This document shows positions 22,131 through 29,911 of a stretch of DNA of 64,000 nt, in pieces. Both the position numbers and the translations under genes were made by a program. Positions within the stretch are counted from its first letter, which is position 1, and every line of letters begins with the position of its first letter. Source of the stretch: Actinomadura alba (GTDB taxonomy: Bacteria > Actinomycetota > Actinomycetes > Streptosporangiales > Streptosporangiaceae); the NCBI RefSeq assembly GCF_014323705.1, contig NZ_JABVEC010000007.1, forward strand, positions 186,001-250,000, in the 5' to 3' direction. The notes beneath the pieces are model-generated. The model ran no database searches and had not been told where the DNA came from. It saw nothing but the letters and a program-made list of their open reading frames with translations.

Positions 22131-23705
22131 CTACTCGTCCGTCCTGGTCACGGTGAGACGCACACTGCCGTCGTTGTTCCCGTAGAAACCCCAGGCATCG
22201 TTGGCGAAGGCGTAGAAATATCCGCTCTTGGTCACCCGGCAGCTGGTGTCGGCGCCGATGGGGATGCGCTCGTGTGCCCTGTTCGCATCCGTGATGGATA
22301 TCGCGTCGTTGGCGACGACGCCGACGAGCGACATCCACGGCATGTCTTCCTCCCGGCGCGCACCGATGAAGTCCGCAACCTTGTTCCGCGTCACAAGCCG
22401 GAAGAGCTTTTGTCCCTTACCCAACAGTGTGCCCACGAGGCGGAGCTTCTCGACCAGCGGGTTGAAGCGGCGGAGGCCCTCGGTACCGGCGGGACCCGAC
22501 GCGATGTCGCCGTCCAGCCACTCGCCCTCAGCGGTGAAACGGTAGTCACCGGCTTCGAGGTAGAGCCCGGTCTCGTTCCACGGTTCGCGGGCATATATCT
22601 CGACCGTCTCCGTCTCACCTGGAGCGAGAACCCGGGTGGGTCGATACGGTCCGCTCGTGATGGGCGGGGTTTGATGGCGGTCGTACACCGACTGGTGGAG
22701 ACGGTTGCTTGGTCTGTTCGGGTCGATCCGGGGCACAGCCCGCGGCCGAGGCTGCAGGGCGATCTCGAGCAAAGGCTTGAGCGATGGGTCGACCAAGGGC
22801 TCGAGCACGCCGACCACACCGCGGTCGTCGTCGTGCAGGACGTCGAGCGGATTGGGCCTGATCTGGTCCACCGTCGTCTTGTCGAAGCCGAGCTTGACCT
22901 TATTGCTGCGCGCTTGGTCGATCATCCACAGCAGTGCGCCGTCACTCAAGCCCATTCGAAGGTGGCCGCCGCCCACGTCCTTGTGGCTGCCAGGGAACCA
23001 CACCTGCTCGACGTCCTGATCATCTGCAAACGGCTCAGACCACAGCGCGGGAATGTAGGGACCACGGCGCTCATCCATGGCCACGGCGTGACGAGCATGC
23101 TTGATATACGGATTCAACTTCAGGTCATGGAAGTCGTGGCGGCTGCGTGGGTCCAGAATATTGAGCCAACCCATGTAGTCCGGGATGCCGAGTGCACCGA
23201 CGGTGTCCCACACTCCGATAAAGTATACCGGGATCTGCTCACGATCGTCAGGGTCATAGCGGAAGGTGAGCCCGTCACGCCATTGTTGATCGCCAGTGCT
23301 GCCCTTCCGGTACCTGCGGTCGTACACATATTTGATTTGTCTCAGAACCGTTACCTCGTCCATCTTGGAGGTGTCGATCAACCCGCACGCTGAGATCATT
23401 CCGGCAAGGCTGCGCGCGGTGTAGGAACCGCGGCTGAAGCCGAATAGCGAGATGAGGTCCTCGGGCTCATACCTGGTGGTCAACCAGTGGTAGGCGTCCA
23501 TCACATTGCGGGACAGACCTAGTCCGGCACCGCCTCCCAGCAGCCTGTTCCGCAGAGTGCCCACGCCGGGCTGGTAATAGCGTAATTGCGGGTGCTTGTC
23601 TTCGTCCACGTCATCGAGGGCGTTATATAGTCGGCGTACGTTCGTGACGGTCTCGTCCTCCGGTGTATTCCAAGTGCCGTCGCAGCACACAATGAGATGA
23701 CGCAT
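22131..23705 (-). CDS. DUF2235 hydrolase with C-terminal lectin-like domain
   Basis: A 524-residue cytosolic protein. The first ~300 residues are a DUF2235 alpha/beta hydrolase: MRHLIVCCDGTWNTPEDETV, then LISLFGFSRGSYTARSLAGM with the GxSxG nucleophile elbow, YFIGVWDTVGALGIP and VWFPGSHKDVGGGH. This is the fold of Tle1-type type VI phospholipase effectors, but in actinobacteria DUF2235 proteins occur without secretion systems. The last ~130 residues (EIYAREPWNETGLYLEAGDY; SGYFYAFANDAWGFYGNNDG) resemble PA-IL/LecA-like galactophilic lectin domains with an Asn/Asp-rich calcium-site loop. A lipase targeted to glycolipids is inference. No signal peptide; monocistronic. Confidence 0.85.
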   Translation of the reverse strand: MRHLIVCCDGTWNTPEDETVTNVRRLYNALDDVDEDKHPQLRYYQPGVGTLRNRLLGGGAGLGLSRNVMDAYHWLTTRYEPEDLISLFGFSRGSYTARSLAGMISACGLIDTSKMDEVTVLRQIKYVYDRRYRKGSTGDQQWRDGLTFRYDPDDREQIPVYFIGVWDTVGALGIPDYMGWLNILDPRSRHDFHDLKLNPYIKHARHAVAMDERRGPYIPALWSEPFADDQDVEQVWFPGSHKDVGGGHLRMGLSDGALLWMIDQARSNKVKLGFDKTTVDQIRPNPLDVLHDDDRGVVGVLEPLVDPSLKPLLEIALQPRPRAVPRIDPNRPSNRLHQSVYDRHQTPPITSGPYRPTRVLAPGETETVEIYAREPWNETGLYLEAGDYRFTAEGEWLDGDIASGPAGTEGLRRFNPLVEKLRLVGTLLGKGQKLFRLVTRNKVADFIGARREEDMPWMSLVGVVANDAISITDANRAHERIPIGADTSCRVTKSGYFYAFANDAWGFYGNNDGSVRLTVTRTDE

Positions 23706-24072
23706 GATCCCCCCTGTGAGCCCACTGTAAGCTGTCGTTACACGGTTACCCGTCGACGGTCCGGTAGAAACTCACACAGAAATCGACGATCGTGCTTTCC
23801 CTAGAGTTTTGGGCTCCAGACTCTTAAGAGCGGAGTTGTGTTTTCGAGCCGTTGGTTTTAGCTCGGCGGTATGCCCGGAGTCAGGATGCTCCCCGATTCC
23901 GTGGACGCCCGGGGCGGCACGGGCCGGCGCCGTGTTCCCCGTCCGACCTTGGAACGGGCGGGGGGGCGTTCGTGCACAGACAAGATCATGACCGGAGTCA
24001 GGAACACTGCGGCTCATCGATGCGACGATTGAAGTGACGGGATCTATGGCGGGCGTTATGAGGAGGGTACGG
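23706..24072. other. Intergenic stretch with a CU044_5270 gene fragment
   Basis: Contains the divergent promoter regions of the DUF2235 and Sel1 genes and, at 23871-23930, a copy of positions 14340-14400. A small hairpin (CGAGC 23845-23849 with GCTCG 23861-23865) precedes the copy. No open frame of its own is convincing. Confidence 0.5.
23871..23930 (+). repeat. Orphan copy of part of the CU044_5270 gene
   Basis: Sixty bases matching 14340-14400 with a one-base deletion and a few substitutions (codons for MPGVRMLPDSVDAQGRHG in the parent). The deletion puts it out of frame. Direct orientation. Confidence 0.8.
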
Positions 24073-25152
24073 GTGGCGGTACCAGAGCTGCCGGGAGAGC
24101 TGGATCCGAACCTTGAGTCGGCTGCGGAGGCCGGCGATGTCGCGGCGATGAGGACGCTGGGGAACTATTTCTACGTCGCCTTCGGAGGCAGGAAAGACCT
24201 GGCCGAGAGGTGGCTGCTCGCCGCTGCGGAGGCCGGAGATCCCGAGGCGATGTACGACCTGGCCGGGGTGTACCACGATCGGTCGGTGAACAAGCGCCCG
24301 CACGGTGCGGCCGACTCCGCCGCTGCGACTTCCTGGTTCAGGCGTGCTGCGGAGGCAGGTTGGCTCGAGGCAATCCAGCGCATGGCCGGGAGGAGCGAGA
24401 GCCCTGACGAACGTGAGTTCTGGCTCCGGCAAGCCGCCGAGGGCGGCGTTCCATACTCGATGCAGTCCCTCGCCGACCTGCTCGAAAAGAAGGAACAGAG
24501 AGTCGAAGCAGAACACTGGTATCGGGCCTCTGTCGCGGCCGGCAATACCTACGCGCGCCGTTACCTCGCGCACCTGCTGATTGAACAGGACCGTCTGAGC
24601 GAAGCAGAGGAGTACGTCAGGCAGGATGCGGATGCGGGCTCGTCGTTGGCCGCCGGACAACTGGCCGACCTCCTCGAAAGGCTGGGCCGAGCCGAGGAGG
24701 CCACCGTGTGGCGCGGGCGGGTCGAGGTGCTGCGCGCCCGCGAGGACGAGGACGCACGCAACCACACAGTTGGGGCTGCCCCAGACGTTGCAGCAGTCGT
24801 CGTGACCGCAGTGGTCACCACCGCTGTCGTGCCGTTCATTCAGGCCCTCGCCGCCAAAATCGCCGAGGGCGCCTATGGGCAGGCCAGACACCTGGTCCGC
24901 CGCCTGCTGCGCAGGGATGAGGAATCGTCACAGCCTCCCGAGCCCGGCGCTGACGATGAGCCAGGCCTTGTCATCGCGAACGATCCGGATGCAGGCATCA
25001 CGCTCCTCCTTTGGTCCAATGCATCAGATGAGGCGCTGCGGGCTCTGTCCGCCCTTGACCTGAGTGAGCTGACTCTCCGCAGGCCGGATCAAGGACAGGT
25101 GCGCCTTGTGTGGCACCCCGCAACCCGTACGTGGCATATCCGCGGCGACTAG
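24073..25152 (+). CDS. Sel1-like repeat protein with membrane segment
   Basis: A 359-residue protein. The N-terminal ~210 residues are Sel1/TPR-type helical repeats, e.g. AAEAGDVAAMRTLGNYFYVA, LLAAAEAGDPEAMYDLAGVY, FRRAAEAGWLEAIQRMAG and RASVAAGNTYARRYLAHLLI. A hydrophobic segment follows (VAAVVVTAVVTTAVVPFIQA, near 240-260), then an arginine-rich stretch and a small C-terminal domain (GITLLLWSNASDEALRAL, ending HPATRTWHIRGD). This last part resembles modules that link membrane segments to effectors in actinobacterial conflict systems, but I cannot name it. GTG 24073 is preferred because of GAGGAGGG upstream; ATG 24058 and GTG 24034 are alternatives. Confidence 0.7.
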   Translation: MAVPELPGELDPNLESAAEAGDVAAMRTLGNYFYVAFGGRKDLAERWLLAAAEAGDPEAMYDLAGVYHDRSVNKRPHGAADSAAATSWFRRAAEAGWLEAIQRMAGRSESPDEREFWLRQAAEGGVPYSMQSLADLLEKKEQRVEAEHWYRASVAAGNTYARRYLAHLLIEQDRLSEAEEYVRQDADAGSSLAAGQLADLLERLGRAEEATVWRGRVEVLRAREDEDARNHTVGAAPDVAAVVVTAVVTTAVVPFIQALAAKIAEGAYGQARHLVRRLLRRDEESSQPPEPGADDEPGLVIANDPDAGITLLLWSNASDEALRALSALDLSELTLRRPDQGQVRLVWHPATRTWHIRGD

Positions 25153-25309
25153 ATTTCACCGAATCGCCACCATCCTCGCGTGCCCCTCAATTCCGAGAGG
25201 TCTTGTCCTGGGGCAGGAGATCGGCGATACTCGCGGAGCTATTGGAACTTCTTTCCAATAGCGTTCGGCATGCTTCTCCGCCTGTCCGCCGGCCCGTTTG
25301 GAGGACACC

Positions 25310-28024
25310 TTGCGTCGAAGCAAGGTCCTGACCGCCGCGGCGGTCATGGCGATCGGTCTTGGCACCTCCGCGACGCCCGCCCTCGCGGCCGAGGACCCGT
25401 ACGGTCGCGTGCTGAACATCCTGCCGCCGGGTCAGTCCGGCGGGATCAATGCCACCGACCTCGCGAAGGTCCTGCTCGGTGACCCCGTGGGCCGGGTGGC
25501 CGTCGACGGGAAGAACGCACCGAAGAACTTCGCCGACCAGCTGGAGATGTACGACGCGCTCGGCCGGCTCGGCCCCGGCGAGATCGCGAACGCCGACCTG
25601 ACGAAGTACTACAAGGACGCCGGCTTCGAACCGGACCAGGTCGTCCGCCAGGTCCGGCCGAAGCCGGGCGTGACCATCCGCTGGGACTCCTACGGCGTGC
25701 CGTACATCAAGGGCGCGACCCGTGCGGACGTCGCCTGGGGTGCGGGCTACGCGGGCACGATGGACCGGATGTTCCTGCAGGACGTACTGCGGCACGCGGG
25801 TGCCGCACGGTCGGCGGAGTTCCTCGGCGGGACCGACGCCAACGTCGCCATGGACCAGGAACAACTGCGCACCGCGCCGTACACCGAGCAGGAGGCCGCC
25901 GACCAGATCACGGCAGCCGCCGGTCGCCACGGCGCCGAAGGCGCCGCGCTGCTCCCCGTCGTGGACGCCTATCTCGCGGGCATCAACGCCGGCCAGAACA
26001 AGCTGTGCCCGCTCGGCCTGCCCACCGGAGTGGACTGCCCAGCGGAGTACCTCGCCCTGGGCAAGAGGCCGCGGACGTGGACCCGCGCCGACGTGACCTA
26101 CGTCGCCTCGCTCGTCGGCGGCATCTTCGGCAAGGGCGGCGGCGGGGAGTACGCGAACGCGCTTTGGTTCCAGCGGCTGCGGCAGCGGTTCGGCGACGCC
26201 GAGGCCCGCAAGGTCTACGACGATCTGCGCGCCAAGAACGACCCGGAGGCGCCGACGACCGCCACCGTCACCTTCCCGTACGGCGGCAGCGGCGGCATCG
26301 ACCCGGCCCGGCCCGGCGTGGCGCTGCCCGACCTCGACGGCCCGAAGGCACCGGGCTCCGGCGCGACCACCTCGGGCGACCTGCCGCGGCTGGACGACCT
26401 GCTCGGCAGAGGTACGCCGCCCGCCCTGCCCGGCCGGTTGGACACCCCCTTCGGCACGGTCGATCTGCGGCTGACGGCGAACGGGATGAGCAACGCGGCC
26501 CTGGTCGCGGCCGACCACACCCGCAGTGGCCACCCGGTGGCGGTGTTCGGCCCGCAGACCGGCTACTACACCCCCCAGCTGCTGACCGAGCAGGTCCTCG
26601 ACGGGCCGGGCGTCAAGGCGCGCGGCGTGGCCTTCGCCGGGACGAACCTGGTCGTCCAGCTCGGCCGAGGCGTCGACTACGCGTGGTCGGCCACGAGCGC
26701 GAGCAGCGACAACGTCGACACCGTCGCCGAGCGGCTGTGCAACACGGACGGCTCGCCCGCCACCGTGAAGTCGGAGGCGTACCTCAAGAACGGTGTCTGC
26801 ACTCCGCTGGACTCGCGCACGCACACTGAGACGGTGCTGCCGAACCCGACCGCACCCGGCCTGCCGAAGAAGCTGACGTTCCAGGTGCTTCGCACCGATC
26901 ACGGCATCGTTCAGCTTCGTACGACCGCGGGGGGCACGCCGGTGGCGATCGTGCTGCAGCGCAGCACCTACCGGCGCGAGGTCGACTCGATCATCGGCTT
27001 CGCCCGCGCGAACGACCCGGACCACGTCCGTGACGCCACCTCGTTCCAGCGGGCGATGGAGGGGGTCGACTACACGTTCAACTGGTTCTATGCCGACAGC
27101 CGCGACATCGCCTACTTCGGCTCGGGTCTGCTGCCCGAGCGCTCGACCGAGGTGGAGTTCGACCTGCCCCGCTGGGGCGACGCCCGCTATGACTGGCAGG
27201 GCTTCCTGCCGTTCGAGAGCCACGCCCGCCAGATCAACCCGCCGACCGGCCACCTGGTCAGCTGGAACAACAAGCAGGCGCCCGGTTTCTCCGCCGCCGA
27301 CAGCGCCTGGGGCTATGGTCCGGTGTACCGAAGCCTGGCGCTGTCCGACCGGATCGCCGGCGCCCGCGACGTGACCCGCGAATCGCTCGCCGGTCTCGTC
27401 GAGGACGCGGCCACCGTGGACTCACGGGCCCGCTACACGCTGCCGATGCTGCTCGACGCGCTCGGGGACGACCCGCAGGTCGCCGACGCGGTGGCTCTGC
27501 TTCGGGCCTGGCTGGCGGACGGCGCGCACCGGGTGGACCGTGACCGCAACGGCTCGTACGACCACCAGGCGGCGATCGCGATCTTCGACGCGTGGTGGGA
27601 GGACGCGGCCGAGAGCACCCTGCGCGGTGGCCTCGGCTCGCTCGTCGACGCGCTGCCCCAGCAGCTCGACGACCACCCGCGGCACGGAGTCGGCTCGGCG
27701 TGGAACGGCGTCGCGTGGTACGGCTACGTCAGCAAGGACCTGCGGCAGCTGCTCGGCCGACCGGTGACGGGCGGCTGGCACCGCTCGTACTGCGGTGACG
27801 GCTCACTCACCGCCTGCCGCCAGGACCTGCGGAGCTCCCTGTCCGCGGCGGTGTCCCGGCTGCTCCAGGCGCAGGGTGCGCCGTCAGTGAACGCGCTGAC
27901 CTACGACAAGCACACCGACGACATCCGCTCGGTCACCGCCGGCGTCGTCGGCGTCCGCCCGATCGACTGGCAGAACCGGCCGACCTTCCAGCAGGTGGTG
28001 GCGTACACCGCGCATCGTTCCTGA
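25310..28024 (+). CDS. Secreted penicillin acylase (penicillin amidase) family protein
   Basis: A 904-residue Ntn-hydrolase of the penicillin/acyl-homoserine-lactone acylase family, which hydrolyses amide bonds outside the cell after autocatalytic cleavage into two chains. TTG 25310 follows GGAGGA; residues 1-26 are a signal ending ALAA. The A-chain has VTIRWDSYGVPYIKGATRAD, then GYAGTMDRMFLQDVLR. The likely nucleophile serine opening the B-chain is in LTANGMSNAALVAADHTRSG, followed by GHPVAVFGPQTGYYTPQ. Late conserved blocks include FNWFYADSRDIAYFGSGLLP and LVSWNNKQAPGFSAAD. Substrate unknown (beta-lactam, lipopeptide or AHL are options). Bases 26255-26331 are duplicated at 51361-51437. Confidence 0.92.
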   Translation: MRRSKVLTAAAVMAIGLGTSATPALAAEDPYGRVLNILPPGQSGGINATDLAKVLLGDPVGRVAVDGKNAPKNFADQLEMYDALGRLGPGEIANADLTKYYKDAGFEPDQVVRQVRPKPGVTIRWDSYGVPYIKGATRADVAWGAGYAGTMDRMFLQDVLRHAGAARSAEFLGGTDANVAMDQEQLRTAPYTEQEAADQITAAAGRHGAEGAALLPVVDAYLAGINAGQNKLCPLGLPTGVDCPAEYLALGKRPRTWTRADVTYVASLVGGIFGKGGGGEYANALWFQRLRQRFGDAEARKVYDDLRAKNDPEAPTTATVTFPYGGSGGIDPARPGVALPDLDGPKAPGSGATTSGDLPRLDDLLGRGTPPALPGRLDTPFGTVDLRLTANGMSNAALVAADHTRSGHPVAVFGPQTGYYTPQLLTEQVLDGPGVKARGVAFAGTNLVVQLGRGVDYAWSATSASSDNVDTVAERLCNTDGSPATVKSEAYLKNGVCTPLDSRTHTETVLPNPTAPGLPKKLTFQVLRTDHGIVQLRTTAGGTPVAIVLQRSTYRREVDSIIGFARANDPDHVRDATSFQRAMEGVDYTFNWFYADSRDIAYFGSGLLPERSTEVEFDLPRWGDARYDWQGFLPFESHARQINPPTGHLVSWNNKQAPGFSAADSAWGYGPVYRSLALSDRIAGARDVTRESLAGLVEDAATVDSRARYTLPMLLDALGDDPQVADAVALLRAWLADGAHRVDRDRNGSYDHQAAIAIFDAWWEDAAESTLRGGLGSLVDALPQQLDDHPRHGVGSAWNGVAWYGYVSKDLRQLLGRPVTGGWHRSYCGDGSLTACRQDLRSSLSAAVSRLLQAQGAPSVNALTYDKHTDDIRSVTAGVVGVRPIDWQNRPTFQQVVAYTAHRS

Positions 28025-28055
28025 CACCGGGTGCCGGGTGCCTGACGTGGCGCCG

Positions 28056-28217
28056 TCACGATTCGGTTCGGGCCACCGCCCTGGCGGCCGCTGCGGTGAC
28101 TCGGCGTCGGCCTTCGGGGGTGGCCGTCCAGATCCAGGTCCCATATGGGCGTGGGCTGTCGCTGGTCCAGATGAGGATTCGGCGGACGGCGATGTGCTCG
28201 TCGGCGTACCAGCCCGC
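28056..28217 (-). pseudogene. Orphan C-terminal gene tail
   Basis: About 53 codons in one frame reading GWYADEHIAVRRILIWTSDS, then PYGTWIWTATPEGRRRVTAA and a TGA at 28056-28058. Composition and codon bias look coding, but there is no start and it abuts the stop of the next gene upstream on the same strand. I do not recognise the family. Confidence 0.4.
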
Positions 28218-28772
28218 CTACGGCCCGGATGCCTCGGGAACCGGAGGCAGCTCAGCGATCAGCTCGGCTTTGTCGATCCCCTCGGGGAAACCTCGATGCG
28301 GCTCCCAGTCGGAGCACGCATCCAGAAGTGCATGCGACTCGATGAGGTGAAGCATCGTCGGATAGACCGGAATGAACCTGTCGGAGTCGCTCACTCCGAA
28401 GCGGCCGTCGGTGTGCTGGAGATAGCGCACGGGACTGGAGACCTGCTCGCCGTACCAGCTGAAGTACCAACCACGTCGGTCCTGCCTGGCGTGGTCGTCC
28501 AGGTCGAACCTCCACCAGCGCCTGTCCAGGTACGGTCCGTCCGGCATGAGCGCGATTGTGCGTACCGGATACCGTAGTCCGCCGAACCTCTGCGCGAACC
28601 CTTCGCGGCGGATCACCAGTTCGAACGGGGCCGGGATGACGTGGCCGTTCGCGTCACGGACTCTCATGTACTCCGTGGGTCGGTGACCGATGTCTTCAGC
28701 GCGGTCCGCTACTCGGGCCAGGAACGCGCGGGCACGACCGGACAGGCCTGACGGGTCGTCAAGGATGTGCAC
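28218..28772 (-). CDS. Hypothetical protein, possibly SUKH-like
   Basis: A 184-residue soluble protein starting at GTG 28772 after GAGGAAG. It has FELVIRREGFAQRFGGLRYP, RWWRFDLDDHARQDRRGWYF and HLIESHALLDACSDWEPHRG. The FxxRFGGLRYPVR block and the late HLIESxAL helix recall SUKH (SMI1/KNR4) immunity-type proteins, but the similarity is weak and I would not insist. It faces the HigBA-type locus, whose promoter region it shares (28773-28906). Confidence 0.55.
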   Translation of the reverse strand: MHILDDPSGLSGRARAFLARVADRAEDIGHRPTEYMRVRDANGHVIPAPFELVIRREGFAQRFGGLRYPVRTIALMPDGPYLDRRWWRFDLDDHARQDRRGWYFSWYGEQVSSPVRYLQHTDGRFGVSDSDRFIPVYPTMLHLIESHALLDACSDWEPHRGFPEGIDKAELIAELPPVPEASGP

Positions 28773-28857
28773 ATGGGCTTCCTCGGTCTTTTGGCACAGT
28801 ATAGGCGGCAGCCCTCCGGCCATTGATCGCCGAAATCCCGACGATCCGCTCGATCCG

Positions 28858-28890
28858 TTGACCGGAGTCTCTGATTGGGAGGTATACCAA
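28858..28890 (+). promoter_or_regulatory. Putative promoter/operator of the toxin-antitoxin locus
   Basis: TTGACC at 28858 and TATACC at 28883 could be -35 and -10 boxes (19-bp spacer, long). The inverted repeat ATTGG...CCAAT (28873-28890) with central GGTATACC covers the -10 region and would suit autorepression by the XRE antitoxin. Confidence 0.4.
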
Positions 28891-28906
28891 TCGCTAAACT
28901 TCGGGC

Positions 28907-29268
28907 ATGATGGGAGACGGGTGGGAGGTCTACGTCGTTGATGAGGTGCGAGAGTGGATCGGGAACCTGGACGACGCCACGCACGCGCGGGTGGTCCAGG
29001 CGATCGACGCACTCTCCGAAGGTGGGCCTAGCCTCGGGAGACCGTTGGTCGACTCGATCAGCAACTCGACGATCAAGAACTCAAGGAGTTAAGGCCGGGC
29101 ACGGTGCGGATCCTCTTCGTCTTCGACCCATGGAGATCAAGCATTCTGCTGGTCGCCGGTGACAAGGCCGGGCACTGGAACAGGTGGTACGACGAGGCGA
29201 TCTCGTTGGCCGAAGAGCGATACGAGGTCTACCTGAAGGAACGCGCCATGGAGGAAGGGGTCACGTGA
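28907..29268 (+). pseudogene. HigB/RelE-type toxin with a frameshift
   Basis: The reading begins WEVYVVDEVREWIGNLDDAT, HARVVQAIDALSEGGPSLGR, PLVDSIS, the pattern of phage-derived Gp49/HigB toxins (mRNA interferases). At about 29081 the frame ends NSTIKNSRS then stop. In the next frame the expected remainder follows: KELRPGTVRILFVFDPWRSS, ILLVAGDKAGHWNRWYDEAI, SLAEERYEVYL. One missing base in AAGAACTCAAGGAG restores KNLKELRPG exactly. The TGA (29266-29268) overlaps the antitoxin ATG. Either an inactivated toxin or a sequencing error; repair restores a normal-length ~120-residue toxin. Confidence 0.85.
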
Positions 29269-29585
29269 TGAGCGGCTATGTGCGGTGGAGCGACATCCGG
29301 GCTGAGCATGTCGAACGGGCCGGCGGCGAGGCCGCCGTGGCGGAAGGCAAGTTGGAACTCCTGGCGGAGGTCCTCGGCCATCGACTCGCTGAGATCCGCC
29401 GCACGCGTGGTCTCACCCAGGAGCAGGTCGCCGAGCGCATGGGCGTGACCAAGGGGCGAATCTCGCAGATCGAGCAGGGCAAGATCTCTGGCCAGGAAAT
29501 CCTCATCCGCTACGCGGCTGCTCTCGGCGGACGGCTGCAGCAGTCGATCTACTTCGACGACGGGGATGTCGCGGCGATCGCCTGA
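29268..29585 (+). CDS. XRE family antitoxin (HigA-like)
   Basis: A 105-residue DNA-binding protein with a helix-turn-helix in the middle: LGHRLAEIRRTRGLTQEQVA, ERMGVTKGRISQIEQGKISG, then YAAALGGRLQQSIYFDDGD. It overlaps the toxin gene (TGATG at 29266-29270), toxin first and antitoxin second as in HigBA. It should neutralise the toxin and repress the operon through a palindrome such as ATTGG-CCAAT upstream. The antitoxin is intact although the toxin is not. Confidence 0.9.
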   Translation: MSGYVRWSDIRAEHVERAGGEAAVAEGKLELLAEVLGHRLAEIRRTRGLTQEQVAERMGVTKGRISQIEQGKISGQEILIRYAAALGGRLQQSIYFDDGDVAAIA

Positions 29586-29650
29586 TCAGGGCGGTGAGGG
29601 AGCCGCCTCTGTCCGACTCCGGTGAGGCCGAGACGAACCACGCCCGGGTA

Positions 29651-29750
29651 GGCGCGGTGTCTCGGCCTCTGGGGGTGTGAGGTCGTCCCCGCACCATCGA
29701 TGGTGCGCGGGTCGTACGGTGTCGTCCGGGTCTTCCCCAGGGCCGGACGG
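29651..29750 (+). repeat. Dispersed hairpin element, copy A3
   Basis: Conserved core (CGGCCTCTGGGGGTGTGAGG) at 29663-29682, then GCACCATCGATGGTGC (29691-29706), a perfect palindrome replacing the 3' arm, then GTCGTACGG and hairpin H3 (CGTCCGG 29723-29729 with CCGGACG 29743-29749). It starts 65 bp after the antitoxin stop. Confidence 0.65.
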
Positions 29751-29911
29751 ACTCTCGCCCTTTTGATCATCATTTGTTACTTCCATGCCATACGCTGCCC
29801 AGTACCTACCGCGCCCCGCCCGTCACCGCATGTCGGCGGTCACGTCCGAGCGTTGCGCGGTCCTCTCAGCTCCCGGTCAGCCACCGGGTTTCCCCGTGGG
29901 AGTCAAGCACT

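Noticed and set aside
23815..23850. A tRNA-Lys-like stretch with CTCTTAA and a TTCGAG motif
   Set aside because: No acceptor stem, D-arm or T-arm can be folded around it; CTCTTAAGAG is just a palindrome.
25187..27253. Long minus-strand open frame opposite the penicillin acylase gene
   Set aside because: Antisense shadow with arginine/glycine-rich translation; the plus strand is a recognisable acylase.
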